Shown: positions 1 through 8,407, counted from the stretch's first letter. The stretch: DNA of 64,000 nucleotides from Niallia sp. Man26 (GCF_022049065.2 NZ_CP095743.1:2557001-2621000), one strand, 5' to 3'. Translations and numbers: made by a program. The notes: generated by a model from the sequence alone, not told the origin.

Positions 1-825
1 GCCAGCCCATGTTGAGTTAATTTCCGGGAATTCCTTTAATGTTTGCGCAACTGCTTTAACGAAGAAGGCAAAATACGTAAGGTTATAGCCTTCTGCTTTT
101 TTAAAGGAGTCTTTGACCTCGTTTCGGTATTGAACAAGCTTTGTTGCATCGACCTCGATCATTGTCCAAGCATGAGGAATATCTTGCTTGCTTTTCTTCA
201 TATTAGCGGCAATCGCCTTGCGCACACCTGTTACTGGAATCTCGATATCACCAGGAACTGCTTGAGCATCAACAACTTGAGGAGCTGGAGCTGTTTGCTG
301 TACAGCTACGTGTACTTGCTGCTCTTTTTGCACGTCGATTTTTTCTGGTGCAGCAACAGGCTGCTGTATCGATTGGCCACTGTTAATAGCAGCTAAGACA
401 TCTTTCCTTGTAATTCGGCCGCCTAATCCACTGCCTGTTATCTGGCTTAGATCAATTCCTGCTTCTTGGGATAGGCGCAGTACTGCAGGTGAATATCTTG
501 CTTTGCCTGCTGCAGGCTTTTCTGTTGTATTGCTTGATGCTGTTTCTTTGACAGCAGGAGCTGCTGCTGTCACTTCTTCTGCTCCTTCTACATCAATGAT
601 GCAAATGACTTCACCGACTTGCAGTGTATCTCCTTCTCCTGCAATCAGTTCTTTAACACTGCCTGAAAAAGACGAAGGTATTTCTGCGTTGACTTTATCT
701 GTCATTACCTCAGCCAATGGTTCATATTTGTTGACAGTATCTCCAACAGAAACGAGCCATTTGCTGATTGTTCCTTCTGTTACGCTCTCTCCAAGCTTTG
801 GCATGGTAATCTTTTCACTGGACAT
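1..825 (-). CDS. bkdB: Branched-chain 2-oxo acid dehydrogenase E2 (dihydrolipoyl acyltransferase), C-terminus cut by window edge
   Basis: E2 moves acyl groups from E1 to CoA in the branched-chain 2-oxo acid dehydrogenase complex, which makes branched acyl-CoA primers from valine, leucine and isoleucine. The first 275 residues are visible. Residues 1-75 form a lipoyl domain with the lipoylated Lys44 in the motif DKVNAE. An Ala/Pro/Thr-rich linker follows, then an E1/E3-binding domain around residues 107-145 (ARYSPAVLRLS to ITRKDVL), a Gln/Pro/Ala linker, and the start of the catalytic domain (VRKAIAANM). The catalytic HxxxDG motif lies outside the window. A strong AGGAGG-type site precedes the ATG at 825. 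It is the last gene of the bkd run, 26 bp after the E1 beta stop. Function as the Bkd rather than pyruvate complex rests on the neighbours. Confidence 0.93.
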   Translation of the reverse strand, partial: MSSEKITMPKLGESVTEGTISKWLVSVGDTVNKYEPLAEVMTDKVNAEIPSSFSGSVKELIAGEGDTLQVGEVICIIDVEGAEEVTAAAPAVKETASSNTTEKPAAGKARYSPAVLRLSQEAGIDLSQITGSGLGGRITRKDVLAAINSGQSIQQPVAAPEKIDVQKEQQVHVAVQQTAPAPQVVDAQAVPGDIEIPVTGVRKAIAANMKKSKQDIPHAWTMIEVDATKLVQYRNEVKDSFKKAEGYNLTYFAFFVKAVAQTLKEFPEINSTWAG

Positions 826-851
826 GTTATCCCTCCTTATCACTCAAATCA

Positions 852-1835
852 TTAAAATTCTGCGAGCTTACGCATAGCATTTTCGACTTTTTCCGGGCTG
901 ACAATGAAGTGTTTTTCCATCGTCGGTGCATATGGCATAGCAGGAATATCTGGTCCAGCGAGCCTCATGATTGGTGCATCCAAGTCAAACAGGCAGTTCT
1001 CTGCAATAATTGCCGCAACCTCACTGATGATGCTGCCTTCTTTGTTGTCTTCTGTTATTAACAGAACCTTCCCTGTTTTAGAAGCTGCCTCAATAATTGC
1101 TTCTTGGTCAAGAGGATAAACAGTACGCAAATCCAATACATGTGCAGATATTCCGTCTTGCGCAAGCTTTTCTGCTGCCTGCAGTGCGAAATGTACACAT
1201 AGTCCGTATGTAATGACTGTAATATCTTCTCCTTCTCTTTTTACATCTGCCTTTCCGATCGGCAGTACATAATCATCCTCAGGCACTTCCCCTTTAATCA
1301 GGCGGTATGCACGCTTATGTTCAAAGAAAAGAACAGGATCTGGATCACGAACAGCTGCTTTTAGCAATCCCTTCACATCATACGGTGTGGAAGGCATAAC
1401 AATTTTCAATCCAGGCGTATTGGCAAACATTGCTTCCACTGATTGCGAATGATAAAGAGCGCCATGAATTCCTCCGCCGTATGGTGCGCGAATAACAATT
1501 GGACAAGTCCAGTCATTGTTAGAGCGGTAACGAATCTTTGCTGCCTCTGAAACAATTTGGTTTACAGCAGGCATGATGAAATCAGCAAACTGCATTTCCG
1601 CAATCGGCTTCATACCGTACATCGCGGCACCGATACCGACTCCCGCAATCGCAGATTCTGCAAGTGGTGCATCGATGACTCTTTCTTCACCGAATTGTTC
1701 ATATAAGCCGGTTGTCGCCTTAAATACGCCACCTTTCACACCGACATCTTCTCCTAGGATAAATACCTTTTCATCTCTTTCCATCTCTTCTCTGATGGCC
1801 ATAGTAACTGCATCAATATATGAAATAACTGCCAT
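852..1835 (-). CDS. bkdAB: 2-oxoisovalerate dehydrogenase E1 subunit beta
   Basis: This is the beta subunit of the thiamine-diphosphate E1 component that decarboxylates branched-chain 2-oxo acids. The 327-residue product is full length for the family. It shows the Pyr-binding transketolase domain (ISYIDAVTMAIREEM, LGEDVG, RVIDAPLAESAIAG) and the C-terminal transketolase domain (KVLLITEDNKEGSI). The start ATG at 1835 has the purine-rich site AGGGGG about nine bases upstream. The alpha subunit ends 14 bp upstream and E2 starts 26 bp downstream, so the three are one transcript. It pairs with the alpha subunit in an alpha2-beta2 tetramer. I see nothing unusual in it. Confidence 0.96.
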   Translation of the reverse strand: MAVISYIDAVTMAIREEMERDEKVFILGEDVGVKGGVFKATTGLYEQFGEERVIDAPLAESAIAGVGIGAAMYGMKPIAEMQFADFIMPAVNQIVSEAAKIRYRSNNDWTCPIVIRAPYGGGIHGALYHSQSVEAMFANTPGLKIVMPSTPYDVKGLLKAAVRDPDPVLFFEHKRAYRLIKGEVPEDDYVLPIGKADVKREGEDITVITYGLCVHFALQAAEKLAQDGISAHVLDLRTVYPLDQEAIIEAASKTGKVLLITEDNKEGSIISEVAAIIAENCLFDLDAPIMRLAGPDIPAMPYAPTMEKHFIVSPEKVENAMRKLAEF

Positions 1836-1849
1836 TATTTCTTTCCCCC

Positions 1850-2842
1850 TTAATTCCCGTACACATAATTCATTGAGTCTTCTGGTTTTGCATATGGAGC
1901 CTTTTCTGCATATTCAGTTGCTTCATTGATAATTTCCATAATATCAGCATTCAGCTCTTGGTCCATTTCTTCTGTCAGGACACCAACTTCTGTTAAATAA
2001 TTTTTAAATGTGATAACAGGGTCCTTCGCCTTCGCTTCTGCTACTTCCTCGCGGCCTCTGTAAGTTCTGTCATCATCGTCAGAAGAGTGAGGAGTTAAAC
2101 GATAAGAGACTGTCTCAATAAGAGTCGGTCCTTCCCCTCTTCTTGCTCTGTCAACTGCTTCTTTAGTGACACGATATACCTCAATTGGATCATTGCCGTC
2201 CACTGTATATCCTGGCATGCCATAACCGATGGCTCTGTCTGACACATTTTCGCAAGCTAATTGCTTTTCGATTGGAACAGAGATAGCATATTTGTTATTT
2301 TCACAAACGAAAATGACTGGGAGTTTATGTACTCCAGCAAAGTTCGCACCTTCATGGAAATCTCCCTGGTTGGAGGAACCTTCTCCAAAGCTGACGTATG
2401 TTACAAAATCTTTCTTCTCAATTTTACCAGCCAAGGCAATGCCCACAGCATGTGGAACTTGTGTAGTTACAGGTGAAGAACCAGTTACGATGCGGTTCTT
2501 TTTCTGTCCGAAATGTCCTGGCATTTGTCTGCCGCCTGAGTTAGGATCTTCTGCTTTAGCAAACCCTTGCAGCATAATTTCTCTTGGCGTTTGTCCGAAT
2601 GCAAGCACAACACCTAAGTCTCTGTAATACGGCAATGAATAATCTTTAGCTCGGTCAAAGGCGAATGCCGTACCTACTTGCGCTGCCTCCTGGCCTTGGC
2701 AGGACACAACGAAAGGAATTTTTCCAGAGCGGTTTAAAAGCCACATCCTTTCATCGATACGTCGTGCTAATAGCATATATCTATACATTTCAAGTACTTG
2801 CTCATCTGTTAATCCTGCATTTAAATGGCGCTTTTCTACCAT
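1850..2842 (-). CDS. bkdAA: 2-oxoisovalerate dehydrogenase E1 subunit alpha
   Basis: The alpha subunit carries the ThDP-binding site of the Bkd complex E1. The ThDP motif begins at SFGEGSSNQGDFHEGANFA and continues to the VCENNKYAISVP segment. The phosphorylation-loop-like segment TPHSSDDDDRTYR near residue 270 is typical. An open frame extends upstream to 2899, but the ATG at 2842 (MVEKRHLNAGL) has GGAGG seven bases ahead and gives 330 residues, the usual family length, so I take 2842 as the start. The upstream E3 gene stops at 2896, leaving a 53 bp gap. The protein acts in the cytoplasm with BkdAB, E2 and LpdV. Confidence 0.95.
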   Translation of the reverse strand: MVEKRHLNAGLTDEQVLEMYRYMLLARRIDERMWLLNRSGKIPFVVSCQGQEAAQVGTAFAFDRAKDYSLPYYRDLGVVLAFGQTPREIMLQGFAKAEDPNSGGRQMPGHFGQKKNRIVTGSSPVTTQVPHAVGIALAGKIEKKDFVTYVSFGEGSSNQGDFHEGANFAGVHKLPVIFVCENNKYAISVPIEKQLACENVSDRAIGYGMPGYTVDGNDPIEVYRVTKEAVDRARRGEGPTLIETVSYRLTPHSSDDDDRTYRGREEVAEAKAKDPVITFKNYLTEVGVLTEEMDQELNADIMEIINEATEYAEKAPYAKPEDSMNYVYGN

Positions 2843-2895
2843 TTGATTACCTCCTACATTTCCTTGTCTCACTTTTTTATCTCCAGCTATTTGCG

Positions 2896-4317
2896 TCATC
2901 CGTGTATCTCCTTTCCATCAACTGCTAATGCAGCCTCTCCGATTGCTTCAGATAATGTCGGATGAGGGTGTATCGTTGCTCCTATTTCCCATGGAGCGGC
3001 ATCCAGTGTGGCAGCTAGCGCTGCTTCTGAAATCATGTCAGTAGCATGAGGTCCGATAATATGAACACCTAATATATCATCTGTTTGCCTGTCAGCAATT
3101 ATTTTGACAAAGCCTTCCGGTTCGCCGTATACTAGTGCTTTTCCGACTGCCTGGAAGGAGAATTTCCCTTTTTTAATTGTAAAGCCTGCATTTATTGCTT
3201 CTTCTTCTGTATATCCAATACTCGCTATTTCTGGACTAGTATAGATACATTTTGCGATTTTTTTGTAATCTAGCCGCTCTGGCTGCAATCCTGCAATATG
3301 CTCGACAGCCTTTATCCCTTCATGGGAAGCAACATGGGCCAGCTGAAGTCCTCCAATAACATCGCCAATCGCATAAATATGAGCTTCCTTCGTCTGGAAA
3401 TTCTCATTTACCTGTATGGTATTATTGTCGAAGATGATTTCTGTATTTTCCAAACCCAATCCTTCCACATTGCCGATTCTGCCGACTGAAACAAGCAGCT
3501 TTTCGCCTGAAAAGAACACCTTTTCACCCTTTATTTCTGCTTGAACAGTGACATGCTCATTTTTCTCCAGCGTTTCAGGCAATACTTTAGCACCTATGAC
3601 AACCTTGACACCTTTTTTCTCCAGCTGCTTCTTCAGTTCAAGGCGAATATCTTTATCCTCTGTTGGCACAATTGTGTCGCTGTATTCTATTAAGGTCACA
3701 TCTACATCAAAATCAGCAAGCATGGAAGCCCATTCTACACCGATGACACCGCCGCCGACAATAAGGATTGATTTTGGAAGTTTATCCATTTTTAATGCTT
3801 CTTCTGAGCTGATAATCAACTCTCCGTCAATCTCGAGTCCGGGCAATGTATTAGGTCTTGAACCAGTAGAGACAATCACGTTTTTAGGAAGCAGCATCTC
3901 GTTTTCTTCTCCGTTATTCATCTCAACAGAGATAGTCCCTGGAATGGGAGAGAATATAGATGGACCGAGAATTCTTCCTTTCCCTTCATATACGTCGATT
4001 TTCCCTTTCTTCATCAAATACTCGACACCTTTATGCAGCTGGGTGACAATACTATTTTTTCTTGCTTGAACCTTTCCAAAATCAAAGCTCACATCATTCA
4101 CAAGCACACCGAAGTCCTCGCTTCTTTTAGCCGTTGAATAAACCTCTGCACTTCTCAGTAAGGCTTTGCTTGGGATACAGCCATTATGGAGGCATGTACC
4201 GCCGAGTTTGCCTTTTTCGACTATGGCTGTTTTTAAACCTAATTGGGAAGCGCGGATTGCCGCAACATAACCGCCTGTCCCGCCTCCTAAAATAACTAAA
4301 TCATATTCGTTAGCCAC
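2896..4317 (-). CDS. lpdV: Dihydrolipoyl dehydrogenase (E3) of the Bkd complex
   Basis: This flavoprotein reoxidises the dihydrolipoyl arm of E2 with NAD+. It has the N-terminal FAD motif GGGTGGYVAAIRA, the redox-active pair in GGTCLHNGCIPSK, a second Rossmann motif GGGVIGVEWASM for NAD, the FAD motif YAIGDV and the C-terminal active-site HPHPTLSE. The frame opens at a GTG at 4326, but AGGAG lies directly against that codon. The in-frame GTG at 4317 (MANEYDLVILGG) has AGGAG at normal spacing and matches the usual LpdV N-terminus, so I use it (473 residues). It lies between buk and bkdAA, as in other Bacillus bkd operons, which supports LpdV rather than PdhD. Confidence 0.95.
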   Translation of the reverse strand: MANEYDLVILGGGTGGYVAAIRASQLGLKTAIVEKGKLGGTCLHNGCIPSKALLRSAEVYSTAKRSEDFGVLVNDVSFDFGKVQARKNSIVTQLHKGVEYLMKKGKIDVYEGKGRILGPSIFSPIPGTISVEMNNGEENEMLLPKNVIVSTGSRPNTLPGLEIDGELIISSEEALKMDKLPKSILIVGGGVIGVEWASMLADFDVDVTLIEYSDTIVPTEDKDIRLELKKQLEKKGVKVVIGAKVLPETLEKNEHVTVQAEIKGEKVFFSGEKLLVSVGRIGNVEGLGLENTEIIFDNNTIQVNENFQTKEAHIYAIGDVIGGLQLAHVASHEGIKAVEHIAGLQPERLDYKKIAKCIYTSPEIASIGYTEEEAINAGFTIKKGKFSFQAVGKALVYGEPEGFVKIIADRQTDDILGVHIIGPHATDMISEAALAATLDAAPWEIGATIHPHPTLSEAIGEAALAVDGKEIHG

Positions 4318-4338
4318 TATATTCACTCTCCTAAAAAA

Positions 4339-5415
4339 TTACTTTATGTTATATGCTTTTGCTTGCTCTTCCCCGCGAAGAACACGTAAACATCCATTTG
4401 CTAATGATTGCATATCATTTTCACCCGGGTATGTGAACACATCTGCTATCCATTTAGTCCGTTCGACAATTTCGTCCACAAGCATCGTGCTGTAAGCCAT
4501 AACCCCTGTCAAGATGATTGCATCAATTCTGCCGGCAAGAACAGTACTTGCACTGCCAATCTCTTTTGCAATCTGATAAGAAAGTGCATCGAAAATGAGC
4601 TTATCCTGCGTGCTGCCTTCCTTGATACCGGCTTCTAATTGACGGAGTTCCTTTTTGTGCAAATAGCTGTTTATACCTGCGTGGTACAGCAGCTGCTCTT
4701 TCATTTCCTTATAGCTGTATTTGCCGGAATAGCAGAGGTCGACCAAATCACCATGTGGAAGACTTCCAGCTCTTTCAGGGCTGAAGGGCCCTTCTCCGTT
4801 CAGACCATTATTAACATCAATGACTTTTCCGCACCTATGTGCTCCGACCGTAATTCCGTCTCCTAAATGGGCTACTATAAAATTACAATCCTCATAGGAC
4901 CTGCCAAGCTCCATCGCAGCCCTTCTGCCGCTTGCTTTATGATTTAATGCATGAAAGACACTTTTTCTGGAAATAAGGGGATATCCTGATATTCGGGCAA
5001 TGTCTTCAAGTTCATCAACCACAACTGGATCAGTGATAAAAGCAGGGATATTTAATCCCGCGGCAATCTCCGCTGCTATTAATCCGCCAAGATTGGAAGG
5101 ATGCTCTCCTCTTTCGCCTGCCTTAAGATCTGCTATCATCGCACTGTCCACCATATATGTTCCGCCTTCAATCGGCTTTAACAAGCCGCCTATTCCGGCA
5201 ATTGCGTCAAGCCTGGAAAGATTAAATCCTTCAGATAGAAGAAAATCCAGAACCTTCTTCGTCCTTGCAGGCGCCTGGGCAGCGATGTTAGGATAATCTG
5301 CTGTATCCTCCTGCATGATAGATTGCTCAAAGATTGGCACTTCATTTTCATATAGGGAAATAACTGTTGATTCGGATTTAGGGTTTATGACTAATATTCG
5401 ATGTTTTTCCATCAT
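4339..5415 (-). CDS. buk: Butyrate kinase
   Basis: Butyrate kinase interconverts butyryl (or branched acyl) phosphate and the free acid with formation of ATP. The 358-residue product belongs to the acetokinase/ASKHA fold: LVINPKSESTVISLYEN at the N-terminus, the AHLGDGITVGAHRCG phosphate loop, and NNGLNGEGPFSPERAGSLP. Two consecutive ATGs start the frame, preceded by GGGAGG with about ten bases between. The regulator gene stops 37 bp upstream and lpdV starts 21 bp downstream. In B. subtilis, ptb and bcd lie between bkdR and buk; here neither is present, so the phosphotransbutyrylase that would supply its substrate must be encoded elsewhere or be missing. Confidence 0.94.
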   Translation of the reverse strand: MMEKHRILVINPKSESTVISLYENEVPIFEQSIMQEDTADYPNIAAQAPARTKKVLDFLLSEGFNLSRLDAIAGIGGLLKPIEGGTYMVDSAMIADLKAGERGEHPSNLGGLIAAEIAAGLNIPAFITDPVVVDELEDIARISGYPLISRKSVFHALNHKASGRRAAMELGRSYEDCNFIVAHLGDGITVGAHRCGKVIDVNNGLNGEGPFSPERAGSLPHGDLVDLCYSGKYSYKEMKEQLLYHAGINSYLHKKELRQLEAGIKEGSTQDKLIFDALSYQIAKEIGSASTVLAGRIDAIILTGVMAYSTMLVDEIVERTKWIADVFTYPGENDMQSLANGCLRVLRGEEQAKAYNIK

Positions 5416-5452
5416 CTTTGATAATCCTCCCTGTCCAGACAGTTTTTATTTG

Positions 5453-7087
5453 TTAGTTCAAATGATATTTTTCCAATTTATAATATAAATTCCGGACAGA
5501 TAAGCCTAGCTTCTTCGCTGTTAACGTCTTGTTTCCATCAAGTTTTGCCAATGTACGCTCGATAATAACTTTTTCATATTCCTCAACAAGCTCAGAAAGC
5601 GGTTTATCTTCTGGTTCTAGAAGGATTGCATTCTGACTGTTGTCAGCAGTGCTGCTTGAAAAAGCGAGATCAGCTTCTTTAAGGATTGTTTTCTGTCTAT
5701 CTATTTTTGCAAGTGAATGAAAAACAACAGCCCGCATTTCTCTGAAATGATGTTCAAACGGGAAGCTTTGCAATGCTTCTATTGCAGTGTTGTCAACAGA
5801 AGCAACACAGCTGCCATACTCCTTATTGGCTAGTTGTATCCATTCCTTCACCAGTGGAGCTATATCCTCTTTCCTTTCTTTAAGGGAAGGGAGATGAATG
5901 CTCGTCTGCAGCAGTTCATAATATAGTTCCTGCAGAAACAAACCTTTCATCATTGCCGTTTCCACATTAACAGAAGCGGAGAGAACTAAACGGTATCCGG
6001 CAGTTTCATCTTGATTGGAACAGATGAGATGCAGCTTTTTTTGCTGCTCCATAGATAGATCTGTAATATTTTCCATATACACCGTACCTGAAGGCTGCAG
6101 GGAAGTATCTTCACTTCTAAGCATTTCCAAAAACGCTGAAACTTTTTCCTGCTCTTGCAAACAATCAATAGCAGTAAATGCTTGATATCTTCTCTTCCCC
6201 TCATTATGGATGGCATTTGCAAACATTTTCTTGCCAGTACCGGCAAGACCACGCAAAAACACGGTATAATCCATATCAGCTGCTATTTTCCCCTGCTGCA
6301 CAGCCATCTTCATCCGCGGGGACTCTGCTGTAAAGTCTTCAAACCGGCTTTGTGCTTCTAATGTACGAATAATTTTTCTAGATTGCTCAAGCTTCTTCCT
6401 TAGTTCCGCCTGCTCTATATCATAATCAATAAACAGAATACAGCCCTTCCATATCCCATCGATCAAGTTAGGAATACATCTAATATTTCCTTCTATTGAA
6501 GGTCCTGCCACTTTTTGCACAACAGTCCTTCTAGTCTCCATCGTCTTTTTGCTCACATTACTGAGCTGTTCCTTCCATTCCGCTTCAGCAGAACTGTCTT
6601 TCTTTAATAAATACTGAAACTTCTCATATGCAGGATTTTGCAAGATAACTAACAGATTTTCATCCATAATCACAAATGCTTGTGATGCGTTTTGCAGTAC
6701 TGCCTGCATTCCCTGTTGTATGTATTCATCAACACGCCAATCCTCTTCCAATGCCCTATCCTGCTGAATTATCGCAGCTGCTCCAAGCAATTCTCCATCC
6801 TTGTTTAAAAGGGGAAAACGGGACACATGCACGGAAATATGTTCAGACAGACGGAATAACTTTCTGATTTCTGCCTTTTTCGTCTGGAGCACTCTCATCA
6901 GCTCTGCTTTAGGAAAGACATCAAGAATATGCGCATCCTTCGCTAACGGCCTTTTGTTCTGATGTGCAGCAAGCGTGCTTGCCTGCTGGTTGTAATAAAC
7001 AATTCTTCCTTGTTTATCAATGAGCACGACCGCTTCTTTTAAGTCCTGAAAGATCGATTGTTCTGTTGATTGATAGGATAAATCCAT
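5453..7087 (-). CDS. BkdR-like regulator: two PAS domains, degenerate sigma-54 AAA+ domain, Fis-type HTH
   Basis: By position this is the regulator of the bkd genes. Two PAS-like regions (about residues 8-110 and 125-230) precede an AAA+ region and a C-terminal Fis-type helix-turn-helix (about 500-544, NKTLTAKKLGLSVRNLYYKL). The AAA+ region resembles sigma-54 activators at LPSLKERKEDI (consensus LPPLRERxEDI) but is eroded: Walker A reads GLAGTGKK (about 280-287), Walker B reads GTVYMENITD instead of GTLFLDEI, the arginines of FRxDLYYRL are replaced (FLQELYYELL), and GAFTGA is absent. Walker A to B distance is about a dozen residues shorter than in NtrC, as if loop 1 were deleted. The frame opens at 7117 but the ATG at 7087 has GAGG at good spacing. 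It probably cannot activate sigma-54 RNA polymerase; ligand and mode of action are unknown. Confidence 0.85.
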   Translation of the reverse strand: MDLSYQSTEQSIFQDLKEAVVLIDKQGRIVYYNQQASTLAAHQNKRPLAKDAHILDVFPKAELMRVLQTKKAEIRKLFRLSEHISVHVSRFPLLNKDGELLGAAAIIQQDRALEEDWRVDEYIQQGMQAVLQNASQAFVIMDENLLVILQNPAYEKFQYLLKKDSSAEAEWKEQLSNVSKKTMETRRTVVQKVAGPSIEGNIRCIPNLIDGIWKGCILFIDYDIEQAELRKKLEQSRKIIRTLEAQSRFEDFTAESPRMKMAVQQGKIAADMDYTVFLRGLAGTGKKMFANAIHNEGKRRYQAFTAIDCLQEQEKVSAFLEMLRSEDTSLQPSGTVYMENITDLSMEQQKKLHLICSNQDETAGYRLVLSASVNVETAMMKGLFLQELYYELLQTSIHLPSLKERKEDIAPLVKEWIQLANKEYGSCVASVDNTAIEALQSFPFEHHFREMRAVVFHSLAKIDRQKTILKEADLAFSSSTADNSQNAILLEPEDKPLSELVEEYEKVIIERTLAKLDGNKTLTAKKLGLSVRNLYYKLEKYHLN

Positions 7088-7151
7088 TTGCAAAAACCTC
7101 ACTTTTTGCATAATCATAAAATATTAACCGTGCAATTTATTTCATATCTAT

Positions 7152-7180
7152 ACTATAAACATATTTGCAATTCCATGCAA
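7152..7180 (-). promoter_or_regulatory. SigA-type promoter of the regulator-buk-bkd operon
   Basis: On the minus strand TTGCAT (7175-7180) and TATAGT (7152-7157) are separated by 17 bp. Transcription would start near 7145, about 58 bases before the regulator ATG. I found no GG-N10-GC sigma-54 core between 7088 and 7283 or between 5416 and 5452. Confidence 0.55.
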
Positions 7181-7182
7181 AT
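7163..7182. promoter_or_regulatory. Palindromic operator candidate over the -35 box
   Basis: ATTTGCA and TGCAAAT form a perfect 7 bp inverted repeat around a 6 bp centre, covering the proposed -35 element. A dimeric repressor bound here would block RNA polymerase. The factor is unknown; the adjacent Fis-HTH regulator is the obvious candidate. Confidence 0.45.
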
Positions 7183-7220
7183 TTTTTCTCGATTTTTATG
7201 TATTCTGATAATTTATTCAA

Positions 7221-7234
7221 TTTAAACGCTTACA
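7221..7234 (-). promoter_or_regulatory. cre-like catabolite response element
   Basis: The minus-strand sequence TGTAAGCGTTTAAA matches the CcpA consensus TGWAANCGNTNWCA at 13 of 14 positions. It lies about 41 bp upstream of the -35 box of the bkd operon promoter, which could place the operon under carbon catabolite control. B. subtilis bkd control is by amino acids and CodY, so this needs testing. Confidence 0.5.
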
Positions 7235-7244
7235 TTTTTTACAT

Positions 7245-7275
7245 AAAAAAGGTACCTGCATTAGTAGCAGGAACC
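7245..7275 (-). terminator. Terminator of the glycerophosphodiesterase gene
   Basis: On the minus strand GGTTCCTGC and GCAGGTACC form a 9 bp stem with one mismatch and a 7-base loop, followed by six T. It lies 8 bp past the stop codon. Confidence 0.8.
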
Positions 7276-7283
7276 GCACAGTC

Positions 7284-8009
7284 CTATTTAGAGGATGCCT
7301 GAAGAATTTGCATAGCTTGAACTGGTTCATCCGTAATAATAGCGGACGCTCCGGCTTGGATAAACTCTGTCATTTTCATTGCATCATTAACGGTATAAGG
7401 CCTAACACTTATGCCAAACCTTTCAGCCTGCTCCACCATTGGAATGGTGATCCTTTTGTAATTAGGATGAATTCCTTTAGCCTTGATTGCTGTTGCATAA
7501 ATCCATGGCTGATATATTCTATCTGAAAGCAGTGCGGCTGTTTCTATTTCTGGGGCAATTCGGTGGCTGAGCACCATGCTGTAATGATTAAAGGAAGAAA
7601 AGATAATCCGGTCACCTAATCCAAACTCAGAAATAAGATTAATTGTTTTTTCTTCCATGCCATCATATGGGACATTATTGTTTTTAAACTCAATATTGCA
7701 TAATAAGGAGTTGCCCTGCATCCATTCAAACAGCTCTTTTAATGAAGGTATCTTTTCGTTAACACCAGCAAATTTATAAGAAGCTTGTAATTTCCTTAAC
7801 TCACTAAAAGTATGTTCTGCAACAAATCCAGTTCCATTTGTCGTGCGGTCCACTGTTTCATCATGAATGATGACTAATTCGCCATCCTTCGTCATTTGCA
7901 CATCCAGCTCAATTCCGTTCGCTGAAGCCTTCTCTGCTTCCGTGAAAGCTATCATCGTATTTTCAGGAAAACGGGCAGAATAACCTCTGTGAGCAAATAT
8001 CAATGTCAT
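7284..8009 (-). CDS. yqiK: Glycerophosphodiester phosphodiesterase
   Basis: This enzyme hydrolyses glycerophosphodiesters to glycerol-3-phosphate and an alcohol. The sequence starts directly in the GDPD TIM barrel: FAHRGYSARFPENT (catalytic His-Arg), GIELDVQMTKDGELVIIHDETVDRTTNG (metal-binding Glu and Asp, second catalytic His), and IEFKNN in the barrel. There is no signal peptide, so it is cytoplasmic. The frame opens at a GTG at 8015 only three bases from AGGAG; the ATG at 8009 has AGGAG nine bases upstream and is preferred (241 residues). It is a single gene bounded by terminators on both sides. The symbol follows the spo0A-linked B. subtilis homologue and is less certain than the function. 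Confidence 0.9.
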   Translation of the reverse strand: MTLIFAHRGYSARFPENTMIAFTEAEKASANGIELDVQMTKDGELVIIHDETVDRTTNGTGFVAEHTFSELRKLQASYKFAGVNEKIPSLKELFEWMQGNSLLCNIEFKNNNVPYDGMEEKTINLISEFGLGDRIIFSSFNHYSMVLSHRIAPEIETAALLSDRIYQPWIYATAIKAKGIHPNYKRITIPMVEQAERFGISVRPYTVNDAMKMTEFIQAGASAIITDEPVQAMQILQASSK

Positions 8010-8046
8010 ATACACACACTCCTAAACTAGAAATTGTGTTGATAGT

Positions 8047-8081
8047 AAAACAGACTCTAACGAAAGTTAGAGTCTGTTTTT
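8047..8081. terminator. Terminator after the cold shock gene
   Basis: AAAACAGACTCTAAC and GTTAGAGTCTGTTTT form a perfect 15 bp stem with a GAAA loop. It serves the minus-strand cold shock gene, whose stop is 13 bp upstream. Confidence 0.85.
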
Positions 8082-8093
8082 GTTGAAAGTTAA

Positions 8094-8294
8094 TTAAGCT
8101 TTAGTAACGTTAGCAGCTTGTGGTCCGCGTTGTCCTTCTTCTATGTCAAAAGAAACTTCTTGGCCCTCATCCAAAGTTTTGAAACCTTCAGATTGAATAG
8201 CACTGAAATGTACGAATACATCTTGTCCTTCTGAAGTTTCGATGAAACCAAATCCTTTTTCAGCGTTGAACCATTTTACTTTACCTGTAGCCAT
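8094..8294 (-). CDS. Cold shock protein, CspA/CspB family
   Basis: A 66-residue single OB-fold domain that binds single-stranded RNA and DNA and acts as an RNA chaperone. RNP1 reads KGFGFIE and RNP2 reads VFVHF; the ends [11 protein letters not shown] and [10 protein letters not shown] are typical. The length is exactly that of the family. AGGAGG precedes the ATG. It is monocistronic with its own promoter and a leader of about 105 bases, as is usual for cold-inducible csp genes. Bacilli carry several paralogues, so I do not choose between cspB, cspC and cspD. Confidence 0.97.
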   Translation of the reverse strand: MATGKVKWFNAEKGFGFIETSEGQDVFVHFSAIQSEGFKTLDEGQEVSFDIEEGQRGPQAANVTKA

Positions 8295-8407
8295 TTTTGT
8301 TTCCTCCTATGTGCTTCACACACTATGTATTACTATCCTTGCTCTTCATAAAAAATAAAGAATGTTCTATCCTAACTATTTACTTCGAACAAAAATAAGT
8401 CTCCTTT

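Noticed and set aside
43..396. 117-codon plus-strand frame at the left edge
   Set aside because: Antisense to bkdB, whose lipoyl and binding domains are clear in the minus strand.
3548..4069. 173-codon plus-strand frame opposite lpdV
   Set aside because: Ser/Thr-rich antisense shadow of a conserved gene with no start signals.
5431..5442. Short palindrome CTGTCCAGACAG before buk
   Set aside because: Only 5 bp arms in a 37 bp spacer; too small to call an operator without comparison.
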